Origin: Alentia gelatinosa
Lineage: Eukaryota; Annelida; Polychaeta; Phyllodocida; Polynoidae
Reading direction: 5' to 3'
DNA length: 64,000 nt
NCBI GenBank assembly: GCA_950022655.1
Contig: OX465584.1
Location: 7,655,124-7,719,123, forward strand
The notes under the pieces were generated by a model, which saw only the letters and a program-made list of their open reading frames with translations, searched no databases and was not told the origin of the DNA. A program made the position numbers and the translations under genes. Below, piece after piece: positions 52,028-63,007 of the stretch; position 1 is the first letter of the stretch; each line of letters begins with the position of its first letter.

Positions 52028-52433
52028 GTGTAGTGATTCCGGGCAACGCCGCACATGAGAGTGGCGCTGCGGAGACCGGGATTACGTAACGCTGGGTATA
52101 TATATACTCAGTGTTCACAGTAGGTCAACAGGCTGTCCTCGCATGTCTCTTCTACGGAACAGACCCTTGGGCCCTCACTTTGCAGGCGGGCTCTCGTAAC
52201 CTTCCTGGTTGTTAGGCGAGTCTTTCAGATTAGCCTCTCCAGCGTTACCCGGCACATAGTGCTGGGGTAAGATTTCCGGGAAGTAATATTGTTAATAAAC
52301 ATTCCTGTTTATTAAATGCGTGTGTTGTGTTGTGTGTGACTAGGTCTGTGTAAACTCACCGAAAGCCGAACCAACCTACGTAGAGAACGTAGGGTGGGAT
52401 CCTGCCTGGAACTAGCATTCCGGATAGACAGGC
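52028..52433 (+). mobile_element. Possible solo LTR
   Basis: A stretch of about 400 bp with TGT at its start and ACA at its end, a TATA-like GGTATATATATACTC at about 52093, and AATAAAC polyadenylation-like signal at 52293, followed by GT-rich sequence. This order (TATA then AATAAA then GT-rich) is typical of an LTR. No target duplication or second LTR was found, so a host promoter plus terminator or chance is possible. Confidence 0.3.
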
Positions 52434-53000
52434 GGCGACCACCACAAATCTATATGTGCACTACCTAATTCTGTAATTTCATAGTCCTCCACCAAATATT
52501 TCACCAGCAAGAGATATTTTCCCGTTAAATAGGCTCGATAGGCTGTGATTTTCTATTTTTTTTATTTATCATTCGACAGTACAGACCCGCGATCTTCCAT
52601 AACACCAAGTGTGGTTTTCAATATCAATATCTTACATACATTGTTTGTTTTCACCACAGTTTTTGTATAAGTGTGTACCAGTGATGGGGGGACTTAAGGT
52701 ACCCAAGTAATATGATAGGCTATGAAAAATCTAACATGTTGGATCTTATTTAGACTGGCTCCAGTCCCTGCATTCTATGGCTACCCTCCTCGTTGGGATA
52801 CAGGGACTGGAACAATTGGTAATAGTGTTGGATTCCTGGTGCTGTTTAGCTCCAGTATTCCAATACTCTCTTTACAGATATTCTGGCTACTAGTTAGGAT
52901 GTCTGCTGGGAGATTAATACCCTCTCACTTTGATCTCAATCCGGTCACAGTCAGGAGCAGGCGAAATTTATTGCTATAACAATACAGGCAGCCGGGGAAC

Positions 53001-54752
53001 TTGTATGACTATAATCTATATGGCACCCGAGTATTTTTGAACAGGATAAAAATTATAACAAAAAGGATTAATTGTGAAATATCTAAAGCTAAAAAAGATT
53101 ATTGGAACACCCAACTAGAAGAGACCATGCATAATCCGAAAAAGTTCTGGCATAGTATTAAACAATTATATGATCCATCTAGTAATGATGTCCCTGTAAA
53201 TATAATCGATAGCAAAACTAGTAAAACAGTTCCACATAAAGATCTACCTGACTATATAAATACTTATTTTACTTCCTTGGGCGATCCTTCGTCTAACAAC
53301 ATCCTACATTCCGAAAATCCGGGAACTGATAACCGTATGTATACTGATGCCTATGAAAATGGGGGCCATACTGATTCTGTGCCAACCACTAATGTGTATA
53401 GTAACATAACTATCTCTATTGGGGATGTACATAAGGCCATCAACGACATCGATATACATAAGAGTAGTGGCATACCTCATATTAACTCAAAGATACTCAA
53501 AGATGCTTTCCGTATTTTAACAGATCAACTAAGATCTCTCTTCCAAAACTTCCTCGACTATGGTTTATTCCCGACTAAGTGGACAAATGCGATTGTTATA
53601 CCTATTCCTAAAGGTGGACAGCTAGACTCGATCAGCAACTGGCGCCCAATATCGCTACTACCCATACCCGGTAAGATGCTGGAAAGGTTTGTTCATCGAG
53701 AAATTACTGACTTTCTGGATGAAAGAAACCTACTGGACTCAAAACAATATGGGTTCAGGAAAAATAAGGGGACTACCGATGCGGTTATGGAACTGGTCCA
53801 GGCTATCTACTCCAATAGGGATAGGGGTACTTTATCGTCGTGCCTCTTCATTGACTTTAGCAAGGCGTTCGACCGAGTGTCTCACTGTCTTCTCCTTCGT
53901 AAACTTAAGATCTTAGGTATAACCGACACTATCCTTAGATGGATATCTAGCTATCTACATAATCGCCAACAAAGAGTTCGGATAGGCAATTCTTTGTCTG
54001 CCAGCTCCACGATCACGAGAGGTGTGCCCCAGGGTAGCATCCTTGGGCCCTTATTGTTTAACTGTTACATTAACGACATTCAGGACATAGGCTTTTTTTG
54101 TTCACACATATTTTATGCAGACGATCTCGTTTTGTACACTTCTGGTAGCCAATACGCTTCTGAAATACATCGACTGCAACATGACCTCTGTAAACTTGAC
54201 GAATGGTGCACTGCTAATCAAATGTTGATAAATATAAAAAAAAATAAGCTATGTGCTTTTGGACCAAAGGTAAAACTGAATAAGATTAACCGTACCCTAC
54301 CAGATAATAAATTATTCCTAAAAGATATTCAAATAGCTTCCTGTACCAACTATACCTGTCTAGGCATTACCTTAGATGAAACCCTATCATGGGTGAACAG
54401 TATCAACGATACTCTAAAACGATTCAATTATAGGCTCTTTAAATTAGCTAAAGTCAGAAAGTACATTTCAAAGGATCTCTGTATCAAAATTTATAGAAGC
54501 ATGATCGCCCCTGTATTTGACTACTCTGGCTATTTTGAGGGTGGAGCTAAGAAGATCCTTTTGTCTAAGCTCCAAAAAGCCCAAAACAGAGGCTTAAGAA
54601 TATGCACTCGGTCGAACGTCGGTGAAATATCGATCCAGTCATTACATGACCAGTGTAATGTACAAACACTGGATAAAAGACGTGATTATCTTGACTTGTT
54701 ATTTATGCGCAAACTCGCTCAGGGAATAGAACCAGAGGGCACAAAAACATGA
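53001..54752 (+). CDS. LINE reverse transcriptase, 5'-truncated, premature stop
   Basis: Non-LTR retrotransposon reverse transcriptase that would copy element RNA at a nicked chromosomal target. The frame (583 codons) is open from the element edge; its first codon is TTG at the junction, not a true start. No endonuclease domain is present. Motifs: NWRPIS at residues 213-218, QYGFRKNKGTTDA after about 248, FIDFSKAFD at 283-291 (catalytic D285), GVPQGS at 341-346, YADD at 372-375 (catalytic D374, D375), then a thumb and C-terminal region with FDYSGYFEGGAKK and AQNRGLRICTR. All catalytic residues are intact. TGA at 54750 replaces the tryptophan codon seen in the copy at 3894-4127; the same frame then runs another 54 codons to TAA at 54915-54917. 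The clade is probably within the Jockey/CR1 assemblage (inference). Retrotransposition-incompetent because of truncation. Confidence 0.93.
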   Translation: MYDYNLYGTRVFLNRIKIITKRINCEISKAKKDYWNTQLEETMHNPKKFWHSIKQLYDPSSNDVPVNIIDSKTSKTVPHKDLPDYINTYFTSLGDPSSNNILHSENPGTDNRMYTDAYENGGHTDSVPTTNVYSNITISIGDVHKAINDIDIHKSSGIPHINSKILKDAFRILTDQLRSLFQNFLDYGLFPTKWTNAIVIPIPKGGQLDSISNWRPISLLPIPGKMLERFVHREITDFLDERNLLDSKQYGFRKNKGTTDAVMELVQAIYSNRDRGTLSSCLFIDFSKAFDRVSHCLLLRKLKILGITDTILRWISSYLHNRQQRVRIGNSLSASSTITRGVPQGSILGPLLFNCYINDIQDIGFFCSHIFYADDLVLYTSGSQYASEIHRLQHDLCKLDEWCTANQMLINIKKNKLCAFGPKVKLNKINRTLPDNKLFLKDIQIASCTNYTCLGITLDETLSWVNSINDTLKRFNYRLFKLAKVRKYISKDLCIKIYRSMIAPVFDYSGYFEGGAKKILLSKLQKAQNRGLRICTRSNVGEISIQSLHDQCNVQTLDKRRDYLDLLFMRKLAQGIEPEGTKT

Positions 54753-55193
54753 GGCCAATGTAAAAGACTTATAAAATTACAACGCCCGCTAACCTCGTTC
54801 TTTAAAAGAAGTCCATTATATAGGAATAAGGATTTTTGGAATGACCTATCACAGTCAGTCCAGGAAAGCTCTCTCTATAGTTATAAAAAATTCATCAAAC
54901 TAAAATTGTTTAGGTAACTTTATCAGGATTACTTTTAAAGAACTAGATAGTGGAAATATCAGCTTCACAGATATTAGTGCCCGATATACAGCTATAGTGA
55001 TTTTGGAGAACCCTCTGCTCTGTTGCCCAATCTCATTAACTCATCATTTCTGTACATATGTATCACTTTGATAAGGAGGAACTATGTTCATAGGCCACCA
55101 CTTTGATTGTTCGTGGAGTGACCAGAATACCTGCCTTGGCAGAGGTCATTATGTACCTTTTTGTGCAATAAATTAAAAAAAAAAAAAAAAAAA
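53002..55193 (+). mobile_element. 5'-truncated LINE copy with poly(A) tail
   Basis: The insertion lies between GGGGAACTT of family L and GAGGGGAGGGG. The intact join AACTTGAGAAGGGGAGGG can be read (reverse strand) at 23498-23515. It contains the RT frame, a 3' UTR (54918-55172, with GACCAGAATACCTGCC near 55122) and an A-run of about 19 at 55175-55193. At most a few bases of target duplication are visible. Confidence 0.9.
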
Positions 55194-55310
55194 GAGGGGA
55201 GGGGTAGGGGGAGGTATAGGGTTACAGGGAGCGACTTGGAGCCATAAACAGGAGATTCTGTTCATAGTGGACAAGTCTTTGATTCATGGGCCAGTCAGAG
55301 AAGGATACTA

Positions 55311-55604
55311 TAGAGGAAACCCATGAAAGTTTAGGGTCTGAGCTCGTATCCCATCGAGTTTGAATCACGTAGTAATTCACAAGGCGAAGCCGCGTGAATT
55401 GCTATGTGATTCAAATGAGATGGGTCGAGCTCTGACCCTAAACTTGAATGGGTTTCTGAATTTATATCACCCTTAATATTGACCAATGGGCTAACATTTG
55501 TGACATTATCCCCCATTGGATATATTTCCTAAATATCTAATGGGTGTTAGATATGAGTTTCCAATGTTAAGTCTATGGAGAAAAAGTATCTGGGATGAGA
55601 TAAA
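55311..55604 (-). mobile_element. Group I family F inserted in repeat L
   Basis: Hairpin CCCATGAAAGTTTAGGGTC / GACCCTAAACTTGAATGGG with tip CAAGGCGAAGCCGCGTGAAT, then TTATATCACCCTTAATATT, the body with CCCCATTGGATAT, CCAATGTTAAGTCTATGG, and the terminus CTGGGATGAGATAA. The family L copy at 39545-39600 (GAATAAAGTTAATTATATTA on the plus strand) lacks it. Confidence 0.87.
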
Positions 55605-55810
55605 TATTATAAACTTTATTCTTATTTTGATTAATCATGTAACGAATGTTCATAATCAAAGGCTTGAGCAAGTCTAGATCTCATTGGGAGCTCTACGATT
55701 GGCGTTTTCACTCATAGCCTATCAGTATCCAATCGTGGGGTATCGTAGAGACAATCTTAGAAACATGGTCCACTGCCACGATTTTGCCTGACCTCCCGAT
55801 GAAATTTGAT

Positions 55811-56262
55811 TCCATTCGGGGAGTCAATGGTAAGTCCTATCTGGACCAGGATCGGCGCTGGTTGGTGCAAGGCTTTATACACAAACGTGTCAATACAAAT
55901 GGATGTGGCGCACTGGATAGAATGGCAGTTTCACTGTCGTCTCCATGGCAACATCCACTGGCTGACCCATTGTGGTCAAATACACCAACCACGCATTAAC
56001 ACCAAGGCAGTTACATTTTTTTCGGAACTAGAGAATGCGCTTCTCTTGTCAAAACATTTCAGATGCGATCTCCAGTAACCAGTCGAACTCTGACTATCAA
56101 TGGACCATAAAAAAATTCTACCAGGGTCACCCTCCTAAAAGATTGAGTCAACGATTTAAGTCAAATCCCCACAGGAATAGACTATACAGGAATACACAGT
56201 ATTAGCCGTTCAAAGGTTTGTCTATAACTCAGGGAAAGAATATCACAACATCAATTGACTAT
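55811..56262. other. Unassigned sequence
   Basis: Two overlapping short ORFs at 55784-56078 without similarity. No gene supported. Confidence 0.35.
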
Positions 56263-56264
56263 AA

Positions 56265-56470
56265 ACGAGATTAAGAAAGAAATTGATGAGTGTTTGGTCT
56301 GTTTGCGCGGTAAAATGAACGAGGCGATAGCCGAGTGAATATTCTGAAGTATTCCATACGAGATGGCAAATAAGGACTCAGACCAAGCATGACTATATTT
56401 CAGATTAGATCTTAGCCTGGAAATATTTATCACTATATCACCCATTGAGCATGAGTTACCGTTCTTGCAA
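56265..56470 (-). mobile_element. Group I family G, copy 2, end-truncated
   Basis: Hairpin AGTGTTTGGTCTG / CAGACCAAGCATGACT with tip AACGAGGCGATAGCCGAGTG at 56319-56338, then ATCTTAGCCTGGAAATATTT and a partial body to GCAAGCCTGTTGGAGATG. Confidence 0.75.
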
Positions 56471-56483
56471 GCCTGTTGGAGAT

Positions 56484-56772
56484 GATAATAAGAAAGAAAC
56501 TGATGAGTGTTTGGTCTGTGTCCTCGTTCGCCATCGAGTTTGGAGTGCGCAGTAATATGAGCGAGGCGGTAGCCAAGTGAATATTCTGAAGCACTCCAAA
56601 CCAGATGGCGAACGGGGACTCAGACCAAGCACAAATATGTTTCTGATTTTATCTTAGCCTGAAAATATCTATCTGTTTATCACCTGTTGAAAATGAGTTA
56701 CCGTACTCGCAAGCCTGTTGAGAACGAGTCCCTAATGTTAAGTCTATGGACGTTTGTACCAGGCTAAGATAG
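56484..56772 (-). mobile_element. Group I family G, copy 3, complete
   Basis: AAGAAAGAAACTGATGAGTG, arms TCGTTCGCCATCGAGTTTGGAG / CTCCAAACCAGATGGCGAACG, tip AGCGAGGCGGTAGCCAAGTG, inverse TTTATCTTAGCCTGAAAATA, terminus TACCAGGCTAAGATAGAA. It lies directly after copy 2. Confidence 0.82.
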
Positions 56773-57740
56773 AATGCAGACGGTAACCGATTAAATCAAT
56801 GTGCTTTGACCTCAACGGTGGGTGCAGAAGTCAATCAGTAGTGCCACAACACATAAAGTCTAATGCACACCAACCTATTCAGGATGGAATGATTAGTTCC
56901 CAAATCGTATAGTTGTCGGGAACTTGCCGCAGGCAAAATGTGCTTGACCAGTGGCCAACCAAGCGGGATACCAGAGAGGGGGTAGTGGGAGTTAGTCCTA
57001 AGCAAATCAGTCTATACTTACCGACAATGTTCTGCCCCTCCGACTGTGTTACGGTTCCAGTCGTTGGTCAATTTTGGGGAACTGACCAGCGAGGGACCAC
57101 ATCTGACCACTTATCTGTGTGTGGACACCTCAAGGGAAAGGTTTCACTAATCGTTGGCTGACCCTTGCCTAGCTGACCCACATCTACCGACTAGGGCCGA
57201 CTCCATTAGGATGCCTCGCCTGAGACAAAGTACCATTCCTTTGTCACCGACAAAGGTACAATGTTCCGAAATCGGCAGCTGTGCATTGGAATTTAGACTG
57301 GAGAGAAAAATTGTTGACCATTTCTGTTTTCACCTGCCGAATATTGAAAGTCGGCGGGTGGAAAATGCCACTTTACTGGTCTTATACCAACCAGAAGCCG
57401 AAAAAGAGGCACTGGAGGAGTCACGGTTTCGATTTCTTTACTGAAAGCTCATCAGGTATATGCTACTGTTTTGGCATGTAGACACGTTTTATGTGTTTGG
57501 TTTTAACCTTTTCTAGAAAGAATGTTGTTTGTTTTATAAATACGGTAAAACCGCCCTATTTGGCCAGGTTTTTTCTCTGAGGGAAAAAAAGAGGGGTTTT
57601 TTCCCGAAAAAGAGCAAAAGAATCATAAACAATGCATTCACAGTTTTCCACAAGCCACACAGCCTAACCTTCACACCCACTTGCTCCAATGTCACCGAGC
57701 TAATGACACCTTCATGGGACGAAAGACAACAGCTATATCG
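56773..57740. other. Unassigned sequence
   Basis: Short ORFs (57154-57444, 57529-57792) lack recognisable domains. Non-repetitive within the window, so it may be unique genomic sequence. Confidence 0.35.
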
Positions 57741-57744
57741 ATTA

Positions 57745-58075
57745 TATTATTATATACTGGTGCACGAATGTCTCATGTTTATGCCCCAGTAGTAATGATT
57801 TCATTCATCCACACTGTGGCGTAATATATATAATACTACCCTCTGTACCACGTGACCACTCATTCTTCTATTTATTGAGTTGTAGAATGGCATTCTTAAT
57901 GATTTCTAGGTATATAATCATAAAAAGACATAGTGAGTGTGTCTGAATGGAATCTGTTCCTCGATATTTTGGTCAGAAATACTCACCGAATTCGAAGAAT
58001 GAGGTGAGTATTTCTGACCAAAATATCTCTGAACAGATTCCATTCAGACACACTAACCATGTCTTTCTATATTAT
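57745..58075 (+). mobile_element. Group II hairpin element with long perfect arms
   Basis: A weak 5' TATATACTGGTGCACG at 57746. Inverse CTAGGTATATAATCATAAAA at 57907-57926. Hairpin 57927-58070 with GGTCAGAAATACTCACC / GGTGAGTATTTCTGACC and AATGGAATCTGTTCCTC / GAACAGATTCCATT around GAATTCGAAGAATGA. Confidence 0.72.
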
Positions 58076-58928
58076 CGCAGGAACAACAAGATTCATATCG
58101 CACTGAGATTAGATTTATGGAGAGTGATTGGCATTATGTGAATCAGGGGTATACCATTTGTAACGAAGGCTCTTGATTATCCCTTACCCTGGATTAAAAT
58201 AAAAGGTGGCCGGAGTGAGAAGATAAAATTTTATTAAATTCTATGATGAGGATGATAATGTGATGATAATAAATGACAAATAGAGAGCCAATTATGATGA
58301 TGGACTTGATAATGATATTTCTTCTGACATGGCTAGACCGTTATTGGTTCTTTGCGATCATGTGATCATTTCCTCATTTCTCATTGGCTAAATTCTGGAA
58401 CTGTATAGCCTTGGCTGAAAACCTGTTTACCAGATGTTAGGTGAATGTACCCTGCACCTGTTCCTTTAGTAAATGAAAAAAATACACCTTCCTCAGCTAT
58501 TCATATTCACTGGTATTCATAAATCCAGAGAATGTGTCGCATGAAAGAGACAAAATTGATTCAGATGTCCTAAGTATAAAGATTGCATGTTGAGATACAC
58601 CCAGTAGATAAATACATTGACAATCTTTCCTGTATCACGCGATAATTGTAATAAGACATTCAGAATCTTAAAATCAATCTGTCATTGAATATGCTGCTCT
58701 ATGAATAGTCTCCTGTTTTTATCTTTGTATATTCAGCTATTTTGCTTTGATAGGGACATGAAATTTGCAGAGGACAGACATGACAGGCAATTGGATTGTA
58801 ATTTTTATGGGAAACTAATGTCTTTGGCCTTTATGATCTCTTGCAATATTTCTAAAAGTTGAAGGTGGATGATACGATACGTCGTTATGAGCTTTAAAAA
58901 CACAGTTATTTCAGCGATGATGCAATAT
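58076..58928. other. Unassigned, largely unique sequence
   Basis: AT-rich; no ORF, RNA gene or repeat recognised. Confidence 0.35.
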
Positions 58929-58929
58929 G

Positions 58930-59206
58930 ACTAAGAAAGAAACTGATGAGTGTTTGGTCTGTGTCCTCGTTCGCCATCGAGTTTGGAGTGCGCAGGAATA
59001 TGAACGAGGTGATAGTCGAGTGAATATTCTTAAGCACTCTAAACGAGATGGCAAATGGCGAGCACGAATATGTTTCTGATTTCATCTTAGCCTGGAAATA
59101 TTTATCTGTTTATCACCCGTTGAGAATGAGTTACCATACTCGCATGCCTGTTGAGAACGAGTTCCTAATGTCGAGCCTATGGACGTCTATTCCAGGCTAA
59201 GATAAA
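58930..59206 (-). mobile_element. Group I family G, copy 4
   Basis: CTAAGAAAGAAACTGATGAG, TTCGCCATCGAGTTTGGAGT, tip GAACGAGGTGATAGTCGAGT, ATCTTAGCCTGGAAATATTT, terminus TTCCAGGCTAAGATAAAG. Confidence 0.82.
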
Positions 59207-59384
59207 GAACAAACCTTCACCAGTGTTTTCCTGTCTTGCGTTACGTTCCTGAGAATAGGCAAAAAGAATCACAATTTGGTGTCAATTTGGTATAGATTTA
59301 GGTATCAAGAGAAAACGATTCACAGATGAGTGAAAGACATCCCTTCGCTCCAGCCTTTGTATATCTGCCGGTAGACACTCCGAT

Positions 59385-59555
59385 AGGAGTAAATAGTATG
59401 TCCATCATTGATGAATGAGCGTGCAATTTTGAAAAAATAACCATTAAAGTAGTTGGGTTACATTCAGTCTATGGATAGTGTTCTGTAACCCACTTGCACC
59501 CAGTGAACTTGGCATTACTGCAACTGCCTAAGTCTAGGGTCCAAACATTATCTCA
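59385..59555 (+). repeat. Dispersed repeat family R, copy 4, truncated
   Basis: GATAGGAGTAAATAGTATGTC, TGATGAATGAGCGTGCAATT, CCCACTTGCACCCAGTGAAC, then diverges. Confidence 0.7.
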
Positions 59556-60490
59556 GGAAATATCTATCACCGCCTGGCAATATAGGTATCATATTAATCG
59601 TCCGGAAATATCTAAAAAAAAATAGGATGTTTTTTTCTATAGGTCATCGCGATAGATTTTTCATTAAATCACTGTGAAAACAGGAAGGTAACATGTTTGT
59701 GGATTTTTTTACTAAAATAATCTGGATGTTCAATCTACGACTGGAAATCTTAGCCAAAACACAGGTATTTGATATTATACCAACAAATAGGCCCAAGTGT
59801 TAGCTTTCTAACAATATTTTATTTATAAAAATCGGCCAACTATTCACGACACAACAACAAATTACATTTTTAGTCAACTCTGTGCTTGATGTACGTCTTT
59901 AGCACGGGAGGCAGGCCAGTAGATTTTTCTTATGAGAGGGGTGCACCAGAGGGGGCAATGACCACCCCTGACCAAAGCCCATGAGTGGCCTATTGGTCCG
60001 TATATATGCGCCATGTTATTGCTGATGTTCAAAGTCCTCTCCGTTTTGCTTTTTCACTTGCAAAAAGAATCCCTGAATCAACACATTAAGGTCATTTGGT
60101 GGTATATCTTCTATTTTTCGATTTGTCTTGCGTTTTGTAGAAACACTTTTCCAACTCTCAATGTATACTCTCAGAAACTCTTCTCCTGTTTTAGGTCTTT
60201 CAATTTCTTATACATCCTCAGGACGAATTTCTGGTTGTGTATTGCCAGCGTAGTGCTCCATGTAGTTATAATATCGGAATTATTTTCGTGTAATTTTTTG
60301 TTGTAATTTCGATTTCTTATGTAACTCCTTGCTTGATATGAATATTTCCTAATTTTGCAAATTATCTGAATTATGTTTTATGTTTCCTATACAGCTAAAA
60401 CATGTTTGCTTGTTTTCATTTTCCAGATACCTATTTTTGGTGCATCATCGCAGTAAGTACCTCACATTTACCATCTCCAAGCATACGTAA
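59556..60490. other. Unassigned; a family M scrap at 59895
   Basis: CTTTAGCACGGGAGGCAGGCC and CTTATGAGAGGGGTGCACC (59895-59955) belong to foldback family M. The ORF at 60013-60306 is hydrophobic and without similarity. Confidence 0.4.
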
Positions 60491-60494
60491 TGCT

Positions 60495-60825
60495 GTACTT
60501 TCATATCTACGTCAAAGCTTATAGTCATCATATAGAACGACCTGACCATGCTGTACAAGCTACAAAACGAGATGATGATTTACGGTGTGTACGGAACGAG
60601 GCATGTATACCCAGTTCCGTAAGGAACCGTATATTATCTTCGAGTCTTAAGCTTGTACAAGCATGGTGGGTTGTCTTATATTTACTATATACCGAAAACT
60701 AATAAAATAATTTACTTATATAAATGCACGATGTAGACGCGTAGATGCCGTACGGAGCAGTGTTCCGTACGGGTTTTTTATGTTAAATAGCGAAACGGTG
60801 CGCATTTACAGGATATACGGCATGG
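60495..60825 (-). mobile_element. Group II hairpin element, relative of 41861-42196
   Basis: CCTGACCATGCTGTACAAGC / GCTTGTACAAGCATGGTGGG arms with ACGAGATGATGATTTACGG, then TATATACCGAAAAC near 60689, a body with GTGTTCCGTACGGG, and a weak 5' end GGCATGGGATGTATA. Confidence 0.7.
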
Positions 60826-61015
60826 GATGTATAGCAATATGTGTATACACTGTCTAATATGGCAATTTCTGGCACGCTCTGTGAATAATCTACGATTACC
60901 ACTTGGTTAGCATAGGTTAGCAAGTGTAGGAAATACCGACATAGCTATATAATATATACCCATATATGCGCCGGGTATGTTCATAGAGAGTTCCTATAGG
61001 TTTACTTTGCACACT

Positions 61016-61240
61016 TTGTATTAAGTAGGCCATCCTTCTCATACCATGTCTATGTGGTGTGGGAAGTAAAAGAACTCTCACCTCGGTAAATGTGTAGGGG
61101 TGAGATTTCTACCTGAATTCATCACATAGATTCGATCACCACCCTCGTGGTCTAAAAGAACCTTGAGAAAGTCTGGAAAGGACCTACAATGGTTGACTGG
61201 ACGTAAAATCAAACCAAACAAACAAACAATTGTATTAAGT
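61016..61240 (+). mobile_element. 5'-truncated SINE with 11-bp target duplication
   Basis: TTGTATTAAGT at 61016-61026 and 61230-61240. The insert starts AGGCCATCCTTCTCATACC and matches the 20.5-kb SINE to its CAAACCAAACAAACAAACAA tail, but lacks the tRNA head and thus the polymerase III promoter. Confidence 0.9.
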
Positions 61241-61880
61241 GGATAATAAACACTGCATGAACACCACCATTTTACATATGAATGTGCCCAGCGTATATAG
61301 GTATGCTTTTGCGTATACAAGGTCGTCCTATTCCCCGTGTATATACACCTGATCTGTAGGCGCCTGTTTCATATAGATACGCCTGATTCATATATACGCC
61401 TGATTCATAAATACGCCTGGTTCTGTTGTATTTACACCACTATCCATTAGTTCTGATCTCTACCACTTGGGGACATCACTGGTAGCATATTTCATTTCCC
61501 ATTAACCATCCAAGTCTGTATTATATGCAAAATGCAAGGGGGGAGGCTGGGGAGGCCGGGGAGGCGGGGGATAGGCGGGGATGGGAGGGGGTAGGCGAGG
61601 TTTCAGTGTTGGTGTACCCCTCTACCAACACCCACGATGGGTCGCAATTCTTTTTCTTTATTTCTATCATGTATACGCCCAGAGAATATATATCCTCAAG
61701 TATATTTCCTCTTGTATACGCCAGGTGTGAGATACAGCTAAGACGCGTCCGTATACCAAAGGAAACGGTCCTGTATACGCCTCATACGCTGGTGCAGATT
61801 AGAGGTGTATACAAATGAAAACAATTAAATCGATTTACAGTCGATACGTGCGCTGCCTTGCCATTGCCCTGTATATGTTT
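61241..61880. other. TATACGCC-rich stretch; GGGGAGGC tract at 61535
   Basis: TATACGCCTGATTCATA recurs at about 61375-61410 and TATACGCC at 61670-61780. A GGGGAGGCGGGG tract lies at 61535-61590. No gene. Confidence 0.45.
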
Positions 61881-61882
61881 CC

Positions 61883-62275
61883 TGTATCCTACCCTAATAA
61901 AAAACGCCATAGGTTTATCATTGACTCAGTGTATTTGACGGAGTCTTGAATAAAGTGTTATTTATGCACCGAGGTGAATAAAAGGGATGAGATAACGAAA
62001 GTAGATCCGGCAGCATTGATAAACGCGGCCATCCTCCGATGAGTGTCAACACGCTACTAACATGGATATATAATTACAAAATTTTCTCTGTATATCTGTG
62101 AGATGGGGTAGGATAAATATGAAACCGAACTTGAGTTATCCTTCTCAATGTTTATACCACTTGGGTCAGGTCTGCTATCACTACACTCGGCTAACGCCTC
62201 GTGTAGTAATACACGACCTGCCCATCGTGGCATAAACATTGACAAGGCTAACTCTCATTTGGTTTCTACTAAGTA
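61883..62275 (+). mobile_element. Group I family X2, copy 2
   Basis: 5' GTATCCTACCCTAATAAAAA, GCCATAGGTTTATCATTGAC, inverse GGGGTAGGATAAATATG, tip CTACACTCGGCTAACGCCTC, 3' TTTGGTTTCTACTAAG. Matches 10725-11120 inverted, over about 390 bp. Confidence 0.87.
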
Positions 62276-63005
62276 TCCATCTACTCCCGATTAGAAAGGA
62301 TTAATATAAAAATAACACCTTCTCTAAGATGTAGTCTTCAGGTAGTGGAAGGCTGAACTTCTTGAGAAACAAGAGTAGGTACCTGTGTGTGATAGATAAT
62401 TATGATGAAAATAAAGCTGCAAGTTTTTTTTCGGGGAAATCTTGAACCGCTGTAACAAGTAACAAGCTAAACGTCTTTTTTCCTTCCCTCGCAAATGAGA
62501 GTGACCGCAGTTGGGAAATTGATCTGAAATCACTCATTAAACTTGACATTTTTTTTCTAATTACGATCCAAGAAAGCCCCTCAAGCAGATCAAATCACTT
62601 TGAGAGCTTCCTGGTTAGGGCAGGGTGCCTATGCAAGGTTACGATGAGCGGAAACACCCCAGCAGGGTATTCTCCTATGGGATCGCACCTCTTAGGTTAT
62701 AGTCTACGGCCTTTCCTCTGATCAATACTTATTTATCCCACGTTCTTCTCCGTACGCCCACGCAGGACACTCTCCAAGCGGAGCCGTATTGATCAGGGCA
62801 CTCTCCAGTCGCAGGTTTAGGGCGCGTTGGGAGCCGTTCGGTGGCGGCTGACCGCAGTGAAGGGCGTTTAAGGGAGCCGCGGGAGACCGGGAATGAAGGG
62901 CAGGGCAGATGAGGAACGAGATCCATCGACGACCAGGGTTCTGCCGTGTAATGCTACCGTAAACATTTATAAATATAGAACTGGAACGGGAAATATATTA
63001 ACCCT
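62276..63005. other. Unassigned; moderately CpG-rich at 62750-62930
   Basis: 62750-62930 has raised CpG and a 65-codon minus ORF without similarity. It could be a first exon or promoter; nothing more can be supported. Confidence 0.3.
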
Positions 63006-63007
63006 TT

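Larger units (their letters stand above)
52740..55810 (-). repeat. Repeat family L, copy interrupted twice
   Basis: The blocks of 39313-40000 appear in reverse: a single 50-bp unit at about 52750-52815, then CCAGTATTCC..ATTCTGGCTACTAGT, CTCTCACTTTGATCTCAATC, GCAGCCGGGGAACTT. After the LINE come GAGGGGAGGGGTAGGGGGAG, GACAAGTCTTTGATTCATGG, then a family F element, then CTTGAGCAAGTCTAGATCTC. The two insertions split it cleanly. Confidence 0.82.

Noticed and set aside
53001..54752. Intact, active LINE gene
   Set aside because: The 5' part with the endonuclease is missing and the frame has a TGA relative to a sister copy.
60013..60306. Membrane-protein-like 97-codon ORF
   Set aside because: The hydrophobic composition follows from T-rich DNA; no similarity or conserved features.
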